Shown here: positions 1-8,508 of the stretch, piece by piece
Layout of the letters: every line of letters begins with the position of its first letter
Position numbering within the stretch: position 1 is the first letter of the stretch
Source: [Mycobacterium] stephanolepidis
GTDB lineage: Bacteria > Actinomycetota > Actinomycetes > Mycobacteriales > Mycobacteriaceae
Reading direction: 5' to 3'
NCBI RefSeq assembly: GCF_002356335.1
Contig: NZ_AP018165.1
Span: 4,154,001 to 4,218,000, forward strand
DNA: 64,000 bases
Notes under the pieces: generated by a model
Databases searched by the model: none
The model's input: the letters and a program-made list of their open reading frames with translations, nothing else
What the model was told of the DNA's origin: nothing
Translations under genes and position numbers: made by a program

Positions 1-57
1 GTTCACCGAATATTCGCCGATTGGCGAAGTTTTGGTGGGTCAGGCTCACCGGGAAGG

Positions 58-828
58 TTATTTGGCGCCCTGATTGGCTACCGCCGCGGCTCCTGCCGCA
101 GCGGCCTCCGGATCCAGGTAAACCCCACCTGCCGTGATCGGTTTGAGGTTCTCGTCAAGGTCATACCGCAACGGAATACCCGTGGGGATGTTCAGTCCCA
201 CGATCTCCTCGTCGGAGATCCCGTCGAGGTACTTCACCAGGGCCCGCAGCGAATTACCGTGGGCGGCAACCAGAACGGTCTTACCCGCACGGAGTTCCGG
301 CACAATGGCCTCTTCGTAGTACGGCACGAATCGTGCCACCACGTCGGCCAGGCATTCGGTGAGCGGTCCACCGCCGATGTCGGCGTAGCGAGGATCCTGA
401 TCCTGGCTGTAGTGGCTGCCCCGCTCGATGGGCGGCGGCGGGGTGTCGTAGCTGCGGCGCCAGGCCATGAACTGGTCCTCGCCGTACTTGGCCTTGGTTT
501 CGGCCTTGTCCAGACCCTGCAGCGCACCGTAGTGACGCTCGTTGAGGCGCCAGTCCCGCACCACCGGAATCCAGAGCCGATCAGCCGTGTCGAGGGCCAA
601 ATGCGCGGTGTTGATGGCGCGGCGCAGCAGCGAGGTGAACAGAATGTCCGGCAGCAGCCCCTGCTGAGCCAGCAGCTCACCACCGCGCTGGGCCTCTGAT
701 CTGCCCTTTTCGGTCAGGTCGACGTCGACCCAGCCGGTGAACAGGTTCTTCGCATTCCACTGGCTCTCACCGTGGCGCAGCAGGATAAGGGTGGCTCCGT
801 TTGCCTGATTGGAGGTCTCGCCGCTCAT
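58..828 (-). CDS. gpmA: 2,3-bisphosphoglycerate-dependent phosphoglycerate mutase
   Basis: Cytosolic glycolytic/gluconeogenic enzyme that interconverts 3- and 2-phosphoglycerate. The 256-residue protein has the histidine phosphatase signature RHGES at residues 18-22, where the His is the phosphate acceptor, then [15 protein letters not shown] and [10 protein letters not shown] typical of the BPG-dependent class. The second catalytic His is in [13 protein letters not shown] near residue 190. The length fits bacterial GpmA (about 250). In M. tuberculosis gpm1 (Rv0489) also lies close to mshA, which supports orthology. It is last in a run of minus-strand genes and starts 43 bp after an unrecognised small gene. 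The ATG start leaves about 15 residues before the catalytic strand, which is normal. Confidence 0.96.
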   Translation of the reverse strand: MSGETSNQANGATLILLRHGESQWNAKNLFTGWVDVDLTEKGRSEAQRGGELLAQQGLLPDILFTSLLRRAINTAHLALDTADRLWIPVVRDWRLNERHYGALQGLDKAETKAKYGEDQFMAWRRSYDTPPPPIERGSHYSQDQDPRYADIGGGPLTECLADVVARFVPYYEEAIVPELRAGKTVLVAAHGNSLRALVKYLDGISDEEIVGLNIPTGIPLRYDLDENLKPITAGGVYLDPEAAAAGAAAVANQGAK

Positions 829-871
829 GAGCGCCAGTCTCTCATGTGGCTGCCCGGCTGCTCTCGACGTA

Positions 872-1402
872 TCAACCCAGTCCCCTGTTCAGATCGGCGC
901 AGCGCATGTCCCGAACCACCGCAGACGCGTTGGTCATGAGTTCGTGCACGGAGTATCGGCACGCGACCGGGTCGCGCACCACCCCCACGCGGACGCGCAG
1001 CACGTTGAGCGCATTTGCCACGTGAAGTGCCACCACCGCGCCCGACCACCTGGCCGAGGGCGGTTCCGGAACCCGCATTGCCGCGGACAACATGTTCACC
1101 GTCCGTGCGGCGGGGTCATCACGATGGGCGGGCTGTGCGGCGCCGAGCTCCTGGACGACCATGTCCAGGAGTACCTCCTCGGCGATAGCCGCTTCAAAGA
1201 ACTGGACGTGCTGGATGTAGACGGGGTCGCCGCCGTCCATTCCGGTATCGCAGGCGAAGAACACCGCGGTGACGGCCCGGGGCGAGAGGCCCGCGGACGC
1301 GGTGACGCCCACCGCTGTCGTCGCGATCTCGAAGAGCGCGGCGTCATCGGTGAATCCCATCTGTTCCCGGCCCCAGCCAGACGAGTCAAAAAGCGACTTC
1401 AC
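872..1402 (-). CDS. hypothetical protein between acyltransferase and gpmA
   Basis: A 176-residue protein that I do not recognise. I chose the GTG at 1402 because AGGAGG lies 7-8 bases upstream; an in-frame ATG at 1423 sits before that ribosome binding site. It has no signal peptide or clear membrane helix. The composition is Ala/Val-rich with a possible mixed alpha/beta fold (segments [19 protein letters not shown] and [16 protein letters not shown]). It follows the acyltransferase gene by 56 bp on the same strand and precedes gpmA, so it is probably cotranscribed with one or both. Overlapping reading frames on the other strand lack mycobacterial protein features. Confidence 0.6.
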   Translation of the reverse strand: MKSLFDSSGWGREQMGFTDDAALFEIATTAVGVTASAGLSPRAVTAVFFACDTGMDGGDPVYIQHVQFFEAAIAEEVLLDMVVQELGAAQPAHRDDPAARTVNMLSAAMRVPEPPSARWSGAVVALHVANALNVLRVRVGVVRDPVACRYSVHELMTNASAVVRDMRCADLNRGLG

Positions 1403-1458
1403 TTCGGCACCTCCTGCAATCATCGAGACCGTTGGCCACGGGATGCTTACGTCACGAT

Positions 1459-2790
1459 TCAGTCGAAAACCTTTACCGGAATTAACTTCTCGATCTCGGA
1501 CTGCAGTATCTGCTCGATTCGCCGCGCGGAATCCTTGCCCGCCACGAGCTTGGTGAAGTCGATACTCAGGCGCCCGTTGTAGCTGGTGATGAAATAGATG
1601 CGTCCCTCGACCATCGCGACGCCCCGCGTCGCGATGAATGCGCTCACGGCATGGAGCTCGACGCCGCAACGAAAATCGGTGATATCTACGCCGTCTGGTG
1701 TTGCGAAATCCGACACGCGCCCCCAGTTGGTGATCTGGATGGCGGTGAAGGTCGGGACCCAACCTCCCATCGGCACCAGCAGGAAGTACCGTCTGGCCAG
1801 CGCCAGCGCCCGCCGGATATCGCCACGGACAAATGCGGTTTGGTGGATGCGGGTGGTTCGCAAGCCCTCGCGGATGTCCGCGATGACGTGGCGGGCAAGG
1901 TCAAGCGCGTCGCTACCTCGACGTACCTCGAGGATCGTCTCGGCAATGCCCAGCACGTTGGTGCCCTCCGTCGGCGCGACCGGCGGATCAATCCGGGAGC
2001 GCAGATTCACAAATGAGGAAACCGCCACAGGCAGTTCGCTTTTCCCCGAAATCTCACGCTCTGCGAGCACCAACGCAGCGCTGACGAGCCCGTTGAGCGT
2101 GACCCCGTGCGTACGCCCCACCTCAATGAGCCGATCGGTCTGCTCCACCGACAGGTGAATGCGTGCCCGTTGGGCACGGCGTGGCCGAAACGCGGTCCAG
2201 ATCCGTTCGGGCCCGCGGTATGCGGGGCGAAGGTCCATCAGCTGCCGGGACGTCGATTCGGTGTAGCCACGCGCACGCAGCAGTGTCTCCGAACTCGCCG
2301 GAATGGGATGCGGTGCTATCGCACCCATCAACCCGCTGATGCCGTTGACTGCGCGCGTTCTCCCCGTGTAGAGACTCCACAAGTCATGCAGGTACGCCAG
2401 GGCCGCATCGGCATCCGCGATGGCGTGATGCAAAAGAAACGTCACACGGAACTTCGCACCCGACCGGTAGACGTGCAGTGCACACACCTGCCCAACGGGT
2501 AACGCCGAGTTCCCGGACATGACGTAATCCCCGATGTCGGCGTCGCTGACATCCCAGAACACGACGGCGGGCCGTTCGCGACCCGTGAATCGGAGTTCAA
2601 AACCTTTGCGCGACATATGTATTCGACCGCGCAATAACGGGTACATGCCCACCAGGTCGTCGAGGGCCCCCTCAAGTGCGACATCCTCCAGTGCGCCCGT
2701 GCCATAGCAATGTTGAGCCACCGTGGTACCCGAGACGACGAACACGGACTCCGAAGGCGCGAGAACGCGTGAGGTCAGCAGCTCGGGCAT
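1459..2790 (-). CDS. PapA-like condensation-domain acyltransferase
   Basis: A 443-residue protein of the condensation-domain/PapA acyltransferase superfamily, which moves acyl chains from CoA or carrier proteins onto lipid or sugar alcohols. The active-site motif reads HHAIADA near residue 120, an HHxxxDG box with Gly changed to Ala. The N-terminal sequence with PSESVFV and a YPLLRGRI segment resembles PapA5-type enzymes. No carrier or adenylation domain is present, so it is a stand-alone transferase. GAAGGAG lies just before the ATG. Three phased repeats sit 22-64 bp upstream (2812-2854), so the gene has its own regulated promoter although it is co-oriented with the oxygenase operon. A likely job is esterifying an oxidised lipid made by that operon; this is inference. 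Confidence 0.8.
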   Translation of the reverse strand: MPELLTSRVLAPSESVFVVSGTTVAQHCYGTGALEDVALEGALDDLVGMYPLLRGRIHMSRKGFELRFTGRERPAVVFWDVSDADIGDYVMSGNSALPVGQVCALHVYRSGAKFRVTFLLHHAIADADAALAYLHDLWSLYTGRTRAVNGISGLMGAIAPHPIPASSETLLRARGYTESTSRQLMDLRPAYRGPERIWTAFRPRRAQRARIHLSVEQTDRLIEVGRTHGVTLNGLVSAALVLAEREISGKSELPVAVSSFVNLRSRIDPPVAPTEGTNVLGIAETILEVRRGSDALDLARHVIADIREGLRTTRIHQTAFVRGDIRRALALARRYFLLVPMGGWVPTFTAIQITNWGRVSDFATPDGVDITDFRCGVELHAVSAFIATRGVAMVEGRIYFITSYNGRLSIDFTKLVAGKDSARRIEQILQSEIEKLIPVKVFD

Positions 2791-2811
2791 GAAGCTCCTT
2801 CGGCAAGCCAG

Positions 2812-2854
2812 GTATTCGATACACGTAGTTATCGATACTGAAAGTACCCGATAC
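2812..2854. promoter_or_regulatory. three 16-bp-phased GTAnnCGATAC operator repeats
   Basis: Three copies of an 11-mer lie at 2812-2822 (GTATTCGATAC), 2828-2838 (GTTATCGATAC) and 2844-2854 (GTACCCGATAC), each start exactly 16 bp after the last. Copies 1 and 3 are also palindromic (GTAT/ATAC; AAGTA/TACTT around copy 3). They sit directly upstream of the acyltransferase start at 2790, where the promoter must be. The array is probably the binding site of a repressor, perhaps TetR-type. A fourth match occurs at 43289-43299. Confidence 0.6.
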
Positions 2855-2933
2855 TTGCCATATTGCCACGTGCCGCAGCATCGCCGCAGGTTACGGCGCC
2901 AGCCGCGTGCCCGAGGTGTCCTCTATTCGGCGA

Positions 2934-4475
2934 TTATTCGGCGATTGCCGCCACTGCGGCCGTCCGGGCGGGCCCTACCTGACCGGCGAAGGCATAGTCA
3001 TCGAGCGGGAACGCCTGCGACGAACGGCGTGCGGCCTGCGTGGTCTGAGGCCTGATGTACGCGGATTCGCCGTTGTGGTCGAAGTAGTAGCTGTTGGCAG
3101 TGGTGCAGTTACCGGTCTGGAACAGCGAGTACGTGTAGCGCGACCGCGCATCCCTGGTCCACGCGTCGGCCGCGTCGGCACGCACCTCGACATCGGTGGC
3201 CCCGAGCCGTTGAGCCTCGCCGATGACCCGCCCAATATGGATGGCGGCGGTGTCGACCACGCTGTGGTAGGTGCCACCGGTCCAGCCATATTGCCCAAAG
3301 ACGTTGAAACTGTTGGGCAATCCCGGAATCGAGAAGCCGTGATAGCTCTGTGGTGGGTGGTTTTGATAGAAGTCGGCGAGATCGAAGCCGTCCCGTCCGG
3401 TCACCGGCCGATCCCGGTACACCTGCGGGTCGAAGAACAACCGGAATCCGGTGGCGAGGATCAAGGCATCGATCTCGCGCTCCACGCCCGCAGCGGTACG
3501 GACGCCGTTAGCGGTGACGGTGTCGATCGGATCGGTGACCAGCTCCACGTTCGCCCGGTTGAAGGTCGGCAGATAGGTGTTGGAGGTGGCAGGACGCTTA
3601 CACCCGAAGTCGTAGTCGGGGGTCAGCCTGGCCCGTAACTCCTTGTCCGGCACCTGCAGTCGGTACGAGACATTGCCGAGCAGCCAACGCAGCGCCCCCG
3701 GGGTGTTGCCCAGGCGACCGGCGTTGAGCACCCCGTAGACAAGCGCACCGCCCACGATGAATTCCAGGCCCTCCTGAAGCAACCGCTGGGTCCTCGGTAT
3801 CCGGCGGAACAGCGCCCGCACCGGCGCCGGCATGCTCGGATCGATCTTGGGGAAGACCCAGATCGGGGTCCGTTGGTATACGTCCAGATGGCCGACTTCA
3901 CGTGCGATCTCGGGAATGATCTGCACAGCACTGGCCCCGGTGCCGATGATGGCGACGCGCTTGCCCTTCAGATCCACGCTGTGGTCCCAGGCCGCAGAAC
4001 GCAGGACGGTGCCACCGAAGTCGTCAAGCCCCTTCAGTTCGGCCGGTTTGGGCTCGGGAAATGGGCCTGCCGCGACGACGACGAATCTGGCCGTCACCTC
4101 CTGCCCGTTGACCCGAAGCCGCCACACCTTCGCGTCCTCGTCCCAGGTGCGCGCGCCCACGTCACTGCCGAATCTGACGAAACGCTGCACGTCGTTCTCG
4201 CGGTACAGCCGCTCGATGTAGCTGAGCACCTCCCCGCCCTTGGCGTAGAACCTGGTCCACTCGGGGTTCAGAGCATGACGAAACTGGTAGGCCTGTGCCG
4301 GAATGTCCACTCCGATACCGGGATAGACGTTCTGACGCCAGGTACCACCGACGCCGTCCATACGCTCGTAGATGACGAAGTCGTCGATACCTCGCCGACG
4401 CAGCTCCAACCCGATACCGAATCCGGCCAGCCCGGCTCCGATGACAGCGACATAGTGGTCGGGTTCATCGCTCAT
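2934..4475 (-). CDS. flavin-containing monooxygenase (Baeyer-Villiger/FMO type)
   Basis: A 513-residue FAD/NADPH-dependent monooxygenase. The FAD-binding motif GAGLAG is near residue 15 and the NADPH-binding motif GTGASA near residue 185, with GGTWRQNVYPGIGVD typical of Baeyer-Villiger and MymA-like enzymes. The expected FxGxxxHxxxW fingerprint reads FGGTVLRSAAWD, with Arg in place of His. I chose ATG 4475 because it overlaps the stop of the preceding gene as ATGA and has GAGGT upstream. It is the last gene of the four-gene SDR / monooxygenase-esterase / di-iron / monooxygenase operon. The likely role is oxygenation of a lipid ketone or similar substrate; the substrate is unknown. In M. tuberculosis the nearest layout is mymA (Rv3083). 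Confidence 0.85.
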   Translation of the reverse strand: MSDEPDHYVAVIGAGLAGFGIGLELRRRGIDDFVIYERMDGVGGTWRQNVYPGIGVDIPAQAYQFRHALNPEWTRFYAKGGEVLSYIERLYRENDVQRFVRFGSDVGARTWDEDAKVWRLRVNGQEVTARFVVVAAGPFPEPKPAELKGLDDFGGTVLRSAAWDHSVDLKGKRVAIIGTGASAVQIIPEIAREVGHLDVYQRTPIWVFPKIDPSMPAPVRALFRRIPRTQRLLQEGLEFIVGGALVYGVLNAGRLGNTPGALRWLLGNVSYRLQVPDKELRARLTPDYDFGCKRPATSNTYLPTFNRANVELVTDPIDTVTANGVRTAAGVEREIDALILATGFRLFFDPQVYRDRPVTGRDGFDLADFYQNHPPQSYHGFSIPGLPNSFNVFGQYGWTGGTYHSVVDTAAIHIGRVIGEAQRLGATDVEVRADAADAWTRDARSRYTYSLFQTGNCTTANSYYFDHNGESAYIRPQTTQAARRSSQAFPLDDYAFAGQVGPARTAAVAAIAE

Positions 4476-5413
4476 GCACTGACCTCGTAGGTGAGTTCCT
4501 TGGACCAACTCGGCTGTTCGGCAAGCCAGCGCTTGGGGTAATAGTCGGACAGCTTGACCATGGTGTTGGCCACCGCGTGATACGGGCCGTGCAGCGGGTT
4601 CTGCGCATTGGTGATCATCGCCGCACCAAGCCGCAGTACCTGGTACACCAGCAATCGCGTGCCCTTGCCACGGCTGCCGACGTTGACGAACCGCTCCATC
4701 GCGTCGTACAGACGCTGCTCACGCAGGCCCATGCCAATCAGATTGCCCTTGATCCGGTTGATGAGCGGAATTCCGGTGCCGAGTCCCAAGAGCAGACCCA
4801 TCAGCAGCGACGGGTTGAGCACGGTAGCGACATTCTCGATGACAACGCGGCGCAGGTTGCCTTGACCCATCATGTCCAGCACATGGAAATCGACTGCCAG
4901 ATGGCGTGATTCGTCGGAATTGATATGCCGGAACGCCTGGTGGCAGATCGGGTCGTTGACCTCCTCCAACAGGAATTTCAGCAGCGCGCCATCCAGGGCC
5001 ACCTCCAGCAACGGGATGATGGTGCCCAACACGGTCAACGACAGCCCGTCCGAGTAGCGGTCCAGCCATTCAATGGCCAAGCGCACGTTCACATTGGGGA
5101 CGGGCACCTCATCCTTTTCGAGCATGCCCCAGCGCCGCATCAACGCCAGCTCGGCATTCGCGTGCTTTTGCTCCTCGGCATGGAAGTACCGATAGATCTC
5201 CGCGAGCGTCTCGTTGGGGGCTTTTTTGGCCAACGCCGAAAAGCCGCGCGCACCGATGTTCTCGATCCACACCAGATCGGCCATGAAGGCCTTCAGCTTG
5301 GGCCGCTGCTCATCGGTGATCTGCTCGGCACCGGGTGCGTCCCAGTCCACATCGGCCAGGGCCCACTGTTTGTCCTTGATGGTCTGCAACATGTCTTCCA
5401 GAACAATGGCCAT
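4472..5413 (-). CDS. ferritin-like di-iron protein
   Basis: A 313-residue, largely helical protein with two metal-binding motif pairs: EIYRYFHAEEQKH (E plus ExxH) near residue 80 and DESRHLAVDFH (ExxH) near residue 165. This pattern fits the ferritin-like superfamily of di-iron oxidases/oxygenases. A Leu/Ile-rich segment (SLLMGLLLGLGTGIPL) may be a membrane-facing helix. It starts 12 bp after the fused monooxygenase-esterase and ends in an ATGA overlap with the next monooxygenase, so it is translationally coupled. Its place between two flavin oxygenases suggests hydroxylation, desaturation or N-oxidation of the same substrate. The exact reaction cannot be read from the sequence. Confidence 0.75.
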   Translation of the reverse strand: MAIVLEDMLQTIKDKQWALADVDWDAPGAEQITDEQRPKLKAFMADLVWIENIGARGFSALAKKAPNETLAEIYRYFHAEEQKHANAELALMRRWGMLEKDEVPVPNVNVRLAIEWLDRYSDGLSLTVLGTIIPLLEVALDGALLKFLLEEVNDPICHQAFRHINSDESRHLAVDFHVLDMMGQGNLRRVVIENVATVLNPSLLMGLLLGLGTGIPLINRIKGNLIGMGLREQRLYDAMERFVNVGSRGKGTRLLVYQVLRLGAAMITNAQNPLHGPYHAVANTMVKLSDYYPKRWLAEQPSWSKELTYEVSA

Positions 5414-5425
5414 CTCTCGTCCTTC

Positions 5426-7468
5426 CTATGCGGTCCGGGCCGTGCGTGACGGCTGATGGGTCAGCACCCCGGTGATGAATCGGGCGGCCTCACTCAGCGC
5501 CGCGTTGGCTTCCGGAATCAACCGGGGCAGCGCCTGGAACACATGGATCTGGCCGGGCCAGACCTGCAGATCGCACTGCCCACCGGCCTCCTCGATCATG
5601 TGTGCCAGCTGCTGTGCGTCGGCGGCCAGAAACTCAACTCCACCAGCCTGGATCAGAATGGGCGGCAACGAGATACCGGGCGGAAGGCTCAGGCGTAGAC
5701 GTGGAGAATCCGCGGGCTCCCCGCGGGTGTACTTGTCCACCAGATGTTTGGCGGCAGCCGCGGTGATGACGGGGTCGGGCTGCACCTTTTCACGTTCGGC
5801 GGCCAGACCCAGCGTCAGGTCCAGCAGGGGCGAGAACAATGCCACCGCACCCGGCTGGGGCACACCCAGCCGATGATTCTCGATGAGCAGGTCCACCGCG
5901 AGATGTCCACCCGCCGAATCACCGGCGACCACAATGTCGTGGGCCGCGTGGCCACGTTCCAGTAACCAGTCGTAGGCGGCCCGGACATCGTCGGCAGCGG
6001 CCGGGAAGACATGTTCGGGTGCCAGCCGGTAGTCGACGGTGAAGGCCGGCAGCCCGGTCGCCTCCGAGAGACGGGCGACCATCGAACGGTGAGTTTTCGC
6101 CGAGCAGATGACGTAGCCGCTACCGTGGACGTACAGGATGACCGGACCGGGATCATCGGCGCTGAGCGCCGCGCCCGCCCGAACCCATTCTCCCCGTATC
6201 GGATCCCGCGATCGCGCCACCTCGGTACCGCGGGGCATCGATCCACCGATCGCCATGATGGTCGAGACAATCTGTCGCGCCAGCAGCACGCCCGGCTTAC
6301 CCGTTTTGTCCAGGCGGGCTCGGGACAGCACTGGCCGCAACCCTATGGCGGTGAGCGCCGCGGTGGCTTTGGTGCGCCGTGAGGCCTCGGCAACCACGGT
6401 TCCGGTCGCGTCCAGCGAGCGCAGTGCCAGCGAGACCCCGCCGACGACCGCGTTGATCCGCGCCTGAGTCTTGCGAGCACTGTCGCGGCTCGGTTCGGTC
6501 GCCGGCGGATCGGCGATGAACAAATTCGGGAAACCGGCCACTGTGGTCGGGATGCTGCCCGCCTGCTTCAGCTTGCGACGCCGCGCCCCCACCACCGACA
6601 CCATCTCGGTGATCGAGCCCGCATCCGGGCTGGACGCGAAAATCACTGCGTCGCACTGGTGGTCGATACCTTCGGCGGTACGGATGCCCCCGCTGCTGAA
6701 CCGGGCGATCGGCCAGGTGACCAGCTTGCAGTTGCGCGCCTGCAATGCGGTCAGGAACTCATCGGTCACCACGACGTTGGGGCGACCGGTGAGCCTCAAC
6801 GGCGTCAGCTGACGCCGAATCCAGGGGTCCGGCACGCGCCGGCGTAGGTTGCGCTGAGCCACCACTTCGAGCAGTCCGCGCGAATTGGGCCGTCTCCCCG
6901 AGAACCAGGCCTGGCGTGTCTCATCGCGCAGCGTGCGGTCCAGAAGTTGCCCGATCCGGCCACTCGGCCGGGGCAGTATCCAATCAGGTGAGCTCTGAAA
7001 AAGTTTGACAGTGGCAGCATTTCGCACCACCAACGGCAGAATCGACGCGGCGGCGGCACTGTTGCCCACCACCGCGACGCGCAGCCCGGCGAGCCCCGCA
7101 CCGTCACCGACCTCGGCGGCATCGAGGACCTTTCCGGCGTACCCGTCGAGTCCCGGAATGTCGGGACTCCCACCGACCGACCCGGTGGCCAGCACCACCG
7201 TATGTGCGGCGAAGCGCTGTCCCCCTTCTAAATCCACGATCCACACGTCATCGTCGAGCGCGATCCGGGTGACCTCACTGCCGAACGTCACATGCGGACC
7301 GAGCCCGAAGAGGGCAATGGTGTCGTCACGCCAGCTCCCCGGTTCCGGGCGGGCGCGGTCGAGCACGGTGAAGCCGGTGATCCCCGCCTCCTGCAGACCC
7401 ACCGCGGTGCCCAAACCGGTGTATCCGGCGCCTACGACGACGACCGGCAGCACAGGGCCGGTCATCAT
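5426..7468 (-). CDS. fused flavin monooxygenase and HSL-family esterase
   Basis: A 680-residue two-enzyme fusion. Residues about 1-370 are an FAD/NAD(P)-binding monooxygenase with GAGYTG near residue 10. The second dinucleotide motif is degenerate (VAVVGNSAAAA). Residues about 400-680 are a hormone-sensitive-lipase-like alpha/beta hydrolase with oxyanion motif YVHGSGYV, nucleophile elbow GDSAGG, and a late D/H pair (PDPV and IHVFQ). ATG 7468 overlaps the SDR stop as ATGA. In M. tuberculosis the equivalent activities are separate neighbours, MymA (Rv3083) and LipR (Rv3084). A Baeyer-Villiger step makes an ester and an esterase cleaves it, so fusion would couple the two steps. The chemistry is inferred; the domains are clear. 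Confidence 0.82.
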   Translation of the reverse strand: MMTGPVLPVVVVGAGYTGLGTAVGLQEAGITGFTVLDRARPEPGSWRDDTIALFGLGPHVTFGSEVTRIALDDDVWIVDLEGGQRFAAHTVVLATGSVGGSPDIPGLDGYAGKVLDAAEVGDGAGLAGLRVAVVGNSAAAASILPLVVRNAATVKLFQSSPDWILPRPSGRIGQLLDRTLRDETRQAWFSGRRPNSRGLLEVVAQRNLRRRVPDPWIRRQLTPLRLTGRPNVVVTDEFLTALQARNCKLVTWPIARFSSGGIRTAEGIDHQCDAVIFASSPDAGSITEMVSVVGARRRKLKQAGSIPTTVAGFPNLFIADPPATEPSRDSARKTQARINAVVGGVSLALRSLDATGTVVAEASRRTKATAALTAIGLRPVLSRARLDKTGKPGVLLARQIVSTIMAIGGSMPRGTEVARSRDPIRGEWVRAGAALSADDPGPVILYVHGSGYVICSAKTHRSMVARLSEATGLPAFTVDYRLAPEHVFPAAADDVRAAYDWLLERGHAAHDIVVAGDSAGGHLAVDLLIENHRLGVPQPGAVALFSPLLDLTLGLAAEREKVQPDPVITAAAAKHLVDKYTRGEPADSPRLRLSLPPGISLPPILIQAGGVEFLAADAQQLAHMIEEAGGQCDLQVWPGQIHVFQALPRLIPEANAALSEAARFITGVLTHQPSRTARTA

Positions 7469-8394
7469 CGCACCACCTTGACCGGGGACTCCTGTTCGTA
7501 GGCGGTATCCCACAACTCGCGCGGATCGGTGTCATCGGGCAGCAGTCGGCCCAGTCGCGAGATGATTCCCGCGCCCCACGAATAGGGCACGGGCGCATGC
7601 CGTTTCATGGACCAGATGAGTTTGGCATCGGGCTGCGGGACCACGTAGAGCCGCCCCCGGTCGTGCGCGTTGAGTGTGGTCTTCGCGATCCATTCCGGCG
7701 ACACCCCAATCCATTTGAATGCGGTGCTCGCGAGGTTGCTCAGTGACCCGGGGATGCGCGCGCCGTCCAGGATGTTGGTCTTGACCGCCGTGGGGCACAG
7801 CACGGTCACGCGCACGCCGCTACCGGCCAGCTCGGCACGCAGCGTCTCCGACAGTGCGAGCACGGCGGCCTTGCTGACGTTGTACGGACCCATCAGTGGC
7901 GCGGCCGCGAAGCTGGCGGCCGACGATACGTTGATGATGCCGCCGAATCCCTGTTCACGCAGCAGTGGTGTGAAGACCTGGCAGCCGTAGATCATTCCCC
8001 ACATGTTGATGCCGATGGTGGCGTTCCAGTCGTCCATCGACACCTCACCGATGGGTTTACCTCCGGTTCCGATCCCCGCATTGTTGATCACCAGATCCGG
8101 GGTGTGTCCCAGCCAGTCGGTCGCGACATCGGCCAGCGTGACGATCTCGTCGTACGCGCTCACATCGCACACGACCGGGTGCGCATTGTCCCGCCCGAGC
8201 TTATCGGCGGTCTCCTGTGCGCCGGCCAGGTTGATGTCGGCGCACACCACTCGGCCGCCGCGGGCCACGATGGCCTCTGCAAACCCTCTACCGATACCGC
8301 TGCCCGCGCCCGTCACCACTGCGCTGGCCCCGTAGCTGACCTTTGGACGTCGGCGCGGGTAGGCTCCCGCGTCGGGTGCCGTCATTGGCATCAC
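7465..8394 (-). CDS. short-chain dehydrogenase/reductase, SadH-like
   Basis: A 309-residue classical SDR. The cofactor motif TGAGSGIG is near residue 28, NNAG near 105, catalytic Ser in NVSSAAS, and YNVSK near residue 170. It has an N-terminal Pro/Arg-rich extension and a C-terminal tail beyond the usual 250-residue core, as in mycobacterial SadH (Rv3085). It opens the oxygenase operon and overlaps the next gene as ATGA. Its likely job is alcohol/ketone interconversion on the substrate of the flavin monooxygenases. The upstream region holds a GGT-ACGT-ACC partial palindrome that may be an operator. Confidence 0.85.
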   Translation of the reverse strand: MMPMTAPDAGAYPRRRPKVSYGASAVVTGAGSGIGRGFAEAIVARGGRVVCADINLAGAQETADKLGRDNAHPVVCDVSAYDEIVTLADVATDWLGHTPDLVINNAGIGTGGKPIGEVSMDDWNATIGINMWGMIYGCQVFTPLLREQGFGGIINVSSAASFAAAPLMGPYNVSKAAVLALSETLRAELAGSGVRVTVLCPTAVKTNILDGARIPGSLSNLASTAFKWIGVSPEWIAKTTLNAHDRGRLYVVPQPDAKLIWSMKRHAPVPYSWGAGIISRLGRLLPDDTDPRELWDTAYEQESPVKVVR

Positions 8395-8420
8395 CCTTCG
8401 CTTGTCGCTTACGCATCACT

Positions 8421-8434
8421 GGTAAACGTAAACC
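8421..8434. promoter_or_regulatory. partial palindrome upstream of the SDR operon
   Basis: GGTAAACGTAAACC is symmetric at 10 of 14 positions (GGT, central ACGT, ACC) and lies about 27-40 bp upstream of the SDR start at 8394. Its place fits an operator overlapping the promoter of the oxidation operon. Which protein binds it is unknown. Confidence 0.3.
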
Positions 8435-8508
8435 AAGCGTCTGTCACGCCCGACAGCTTGTCAAGAGCCCGGCGAGATTAATGTCGGGTTAGTCGTACCG
8501 CGTGCAGG

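Noticed and set aside
12..33. Hairpin TTCGCC-GATT-GGCGAA followed by GTTTT
   Set aside because: Only 6 bp of stem at the window edge, and the T-run is on the plus strand where no gene ends in view; too weak to call a terminator.
809..1582. Plus-strand 257-codon frame
   Set aside because: Antisense to the 176-residue minus-strand gene, which has an AGGAGG site and better composition.
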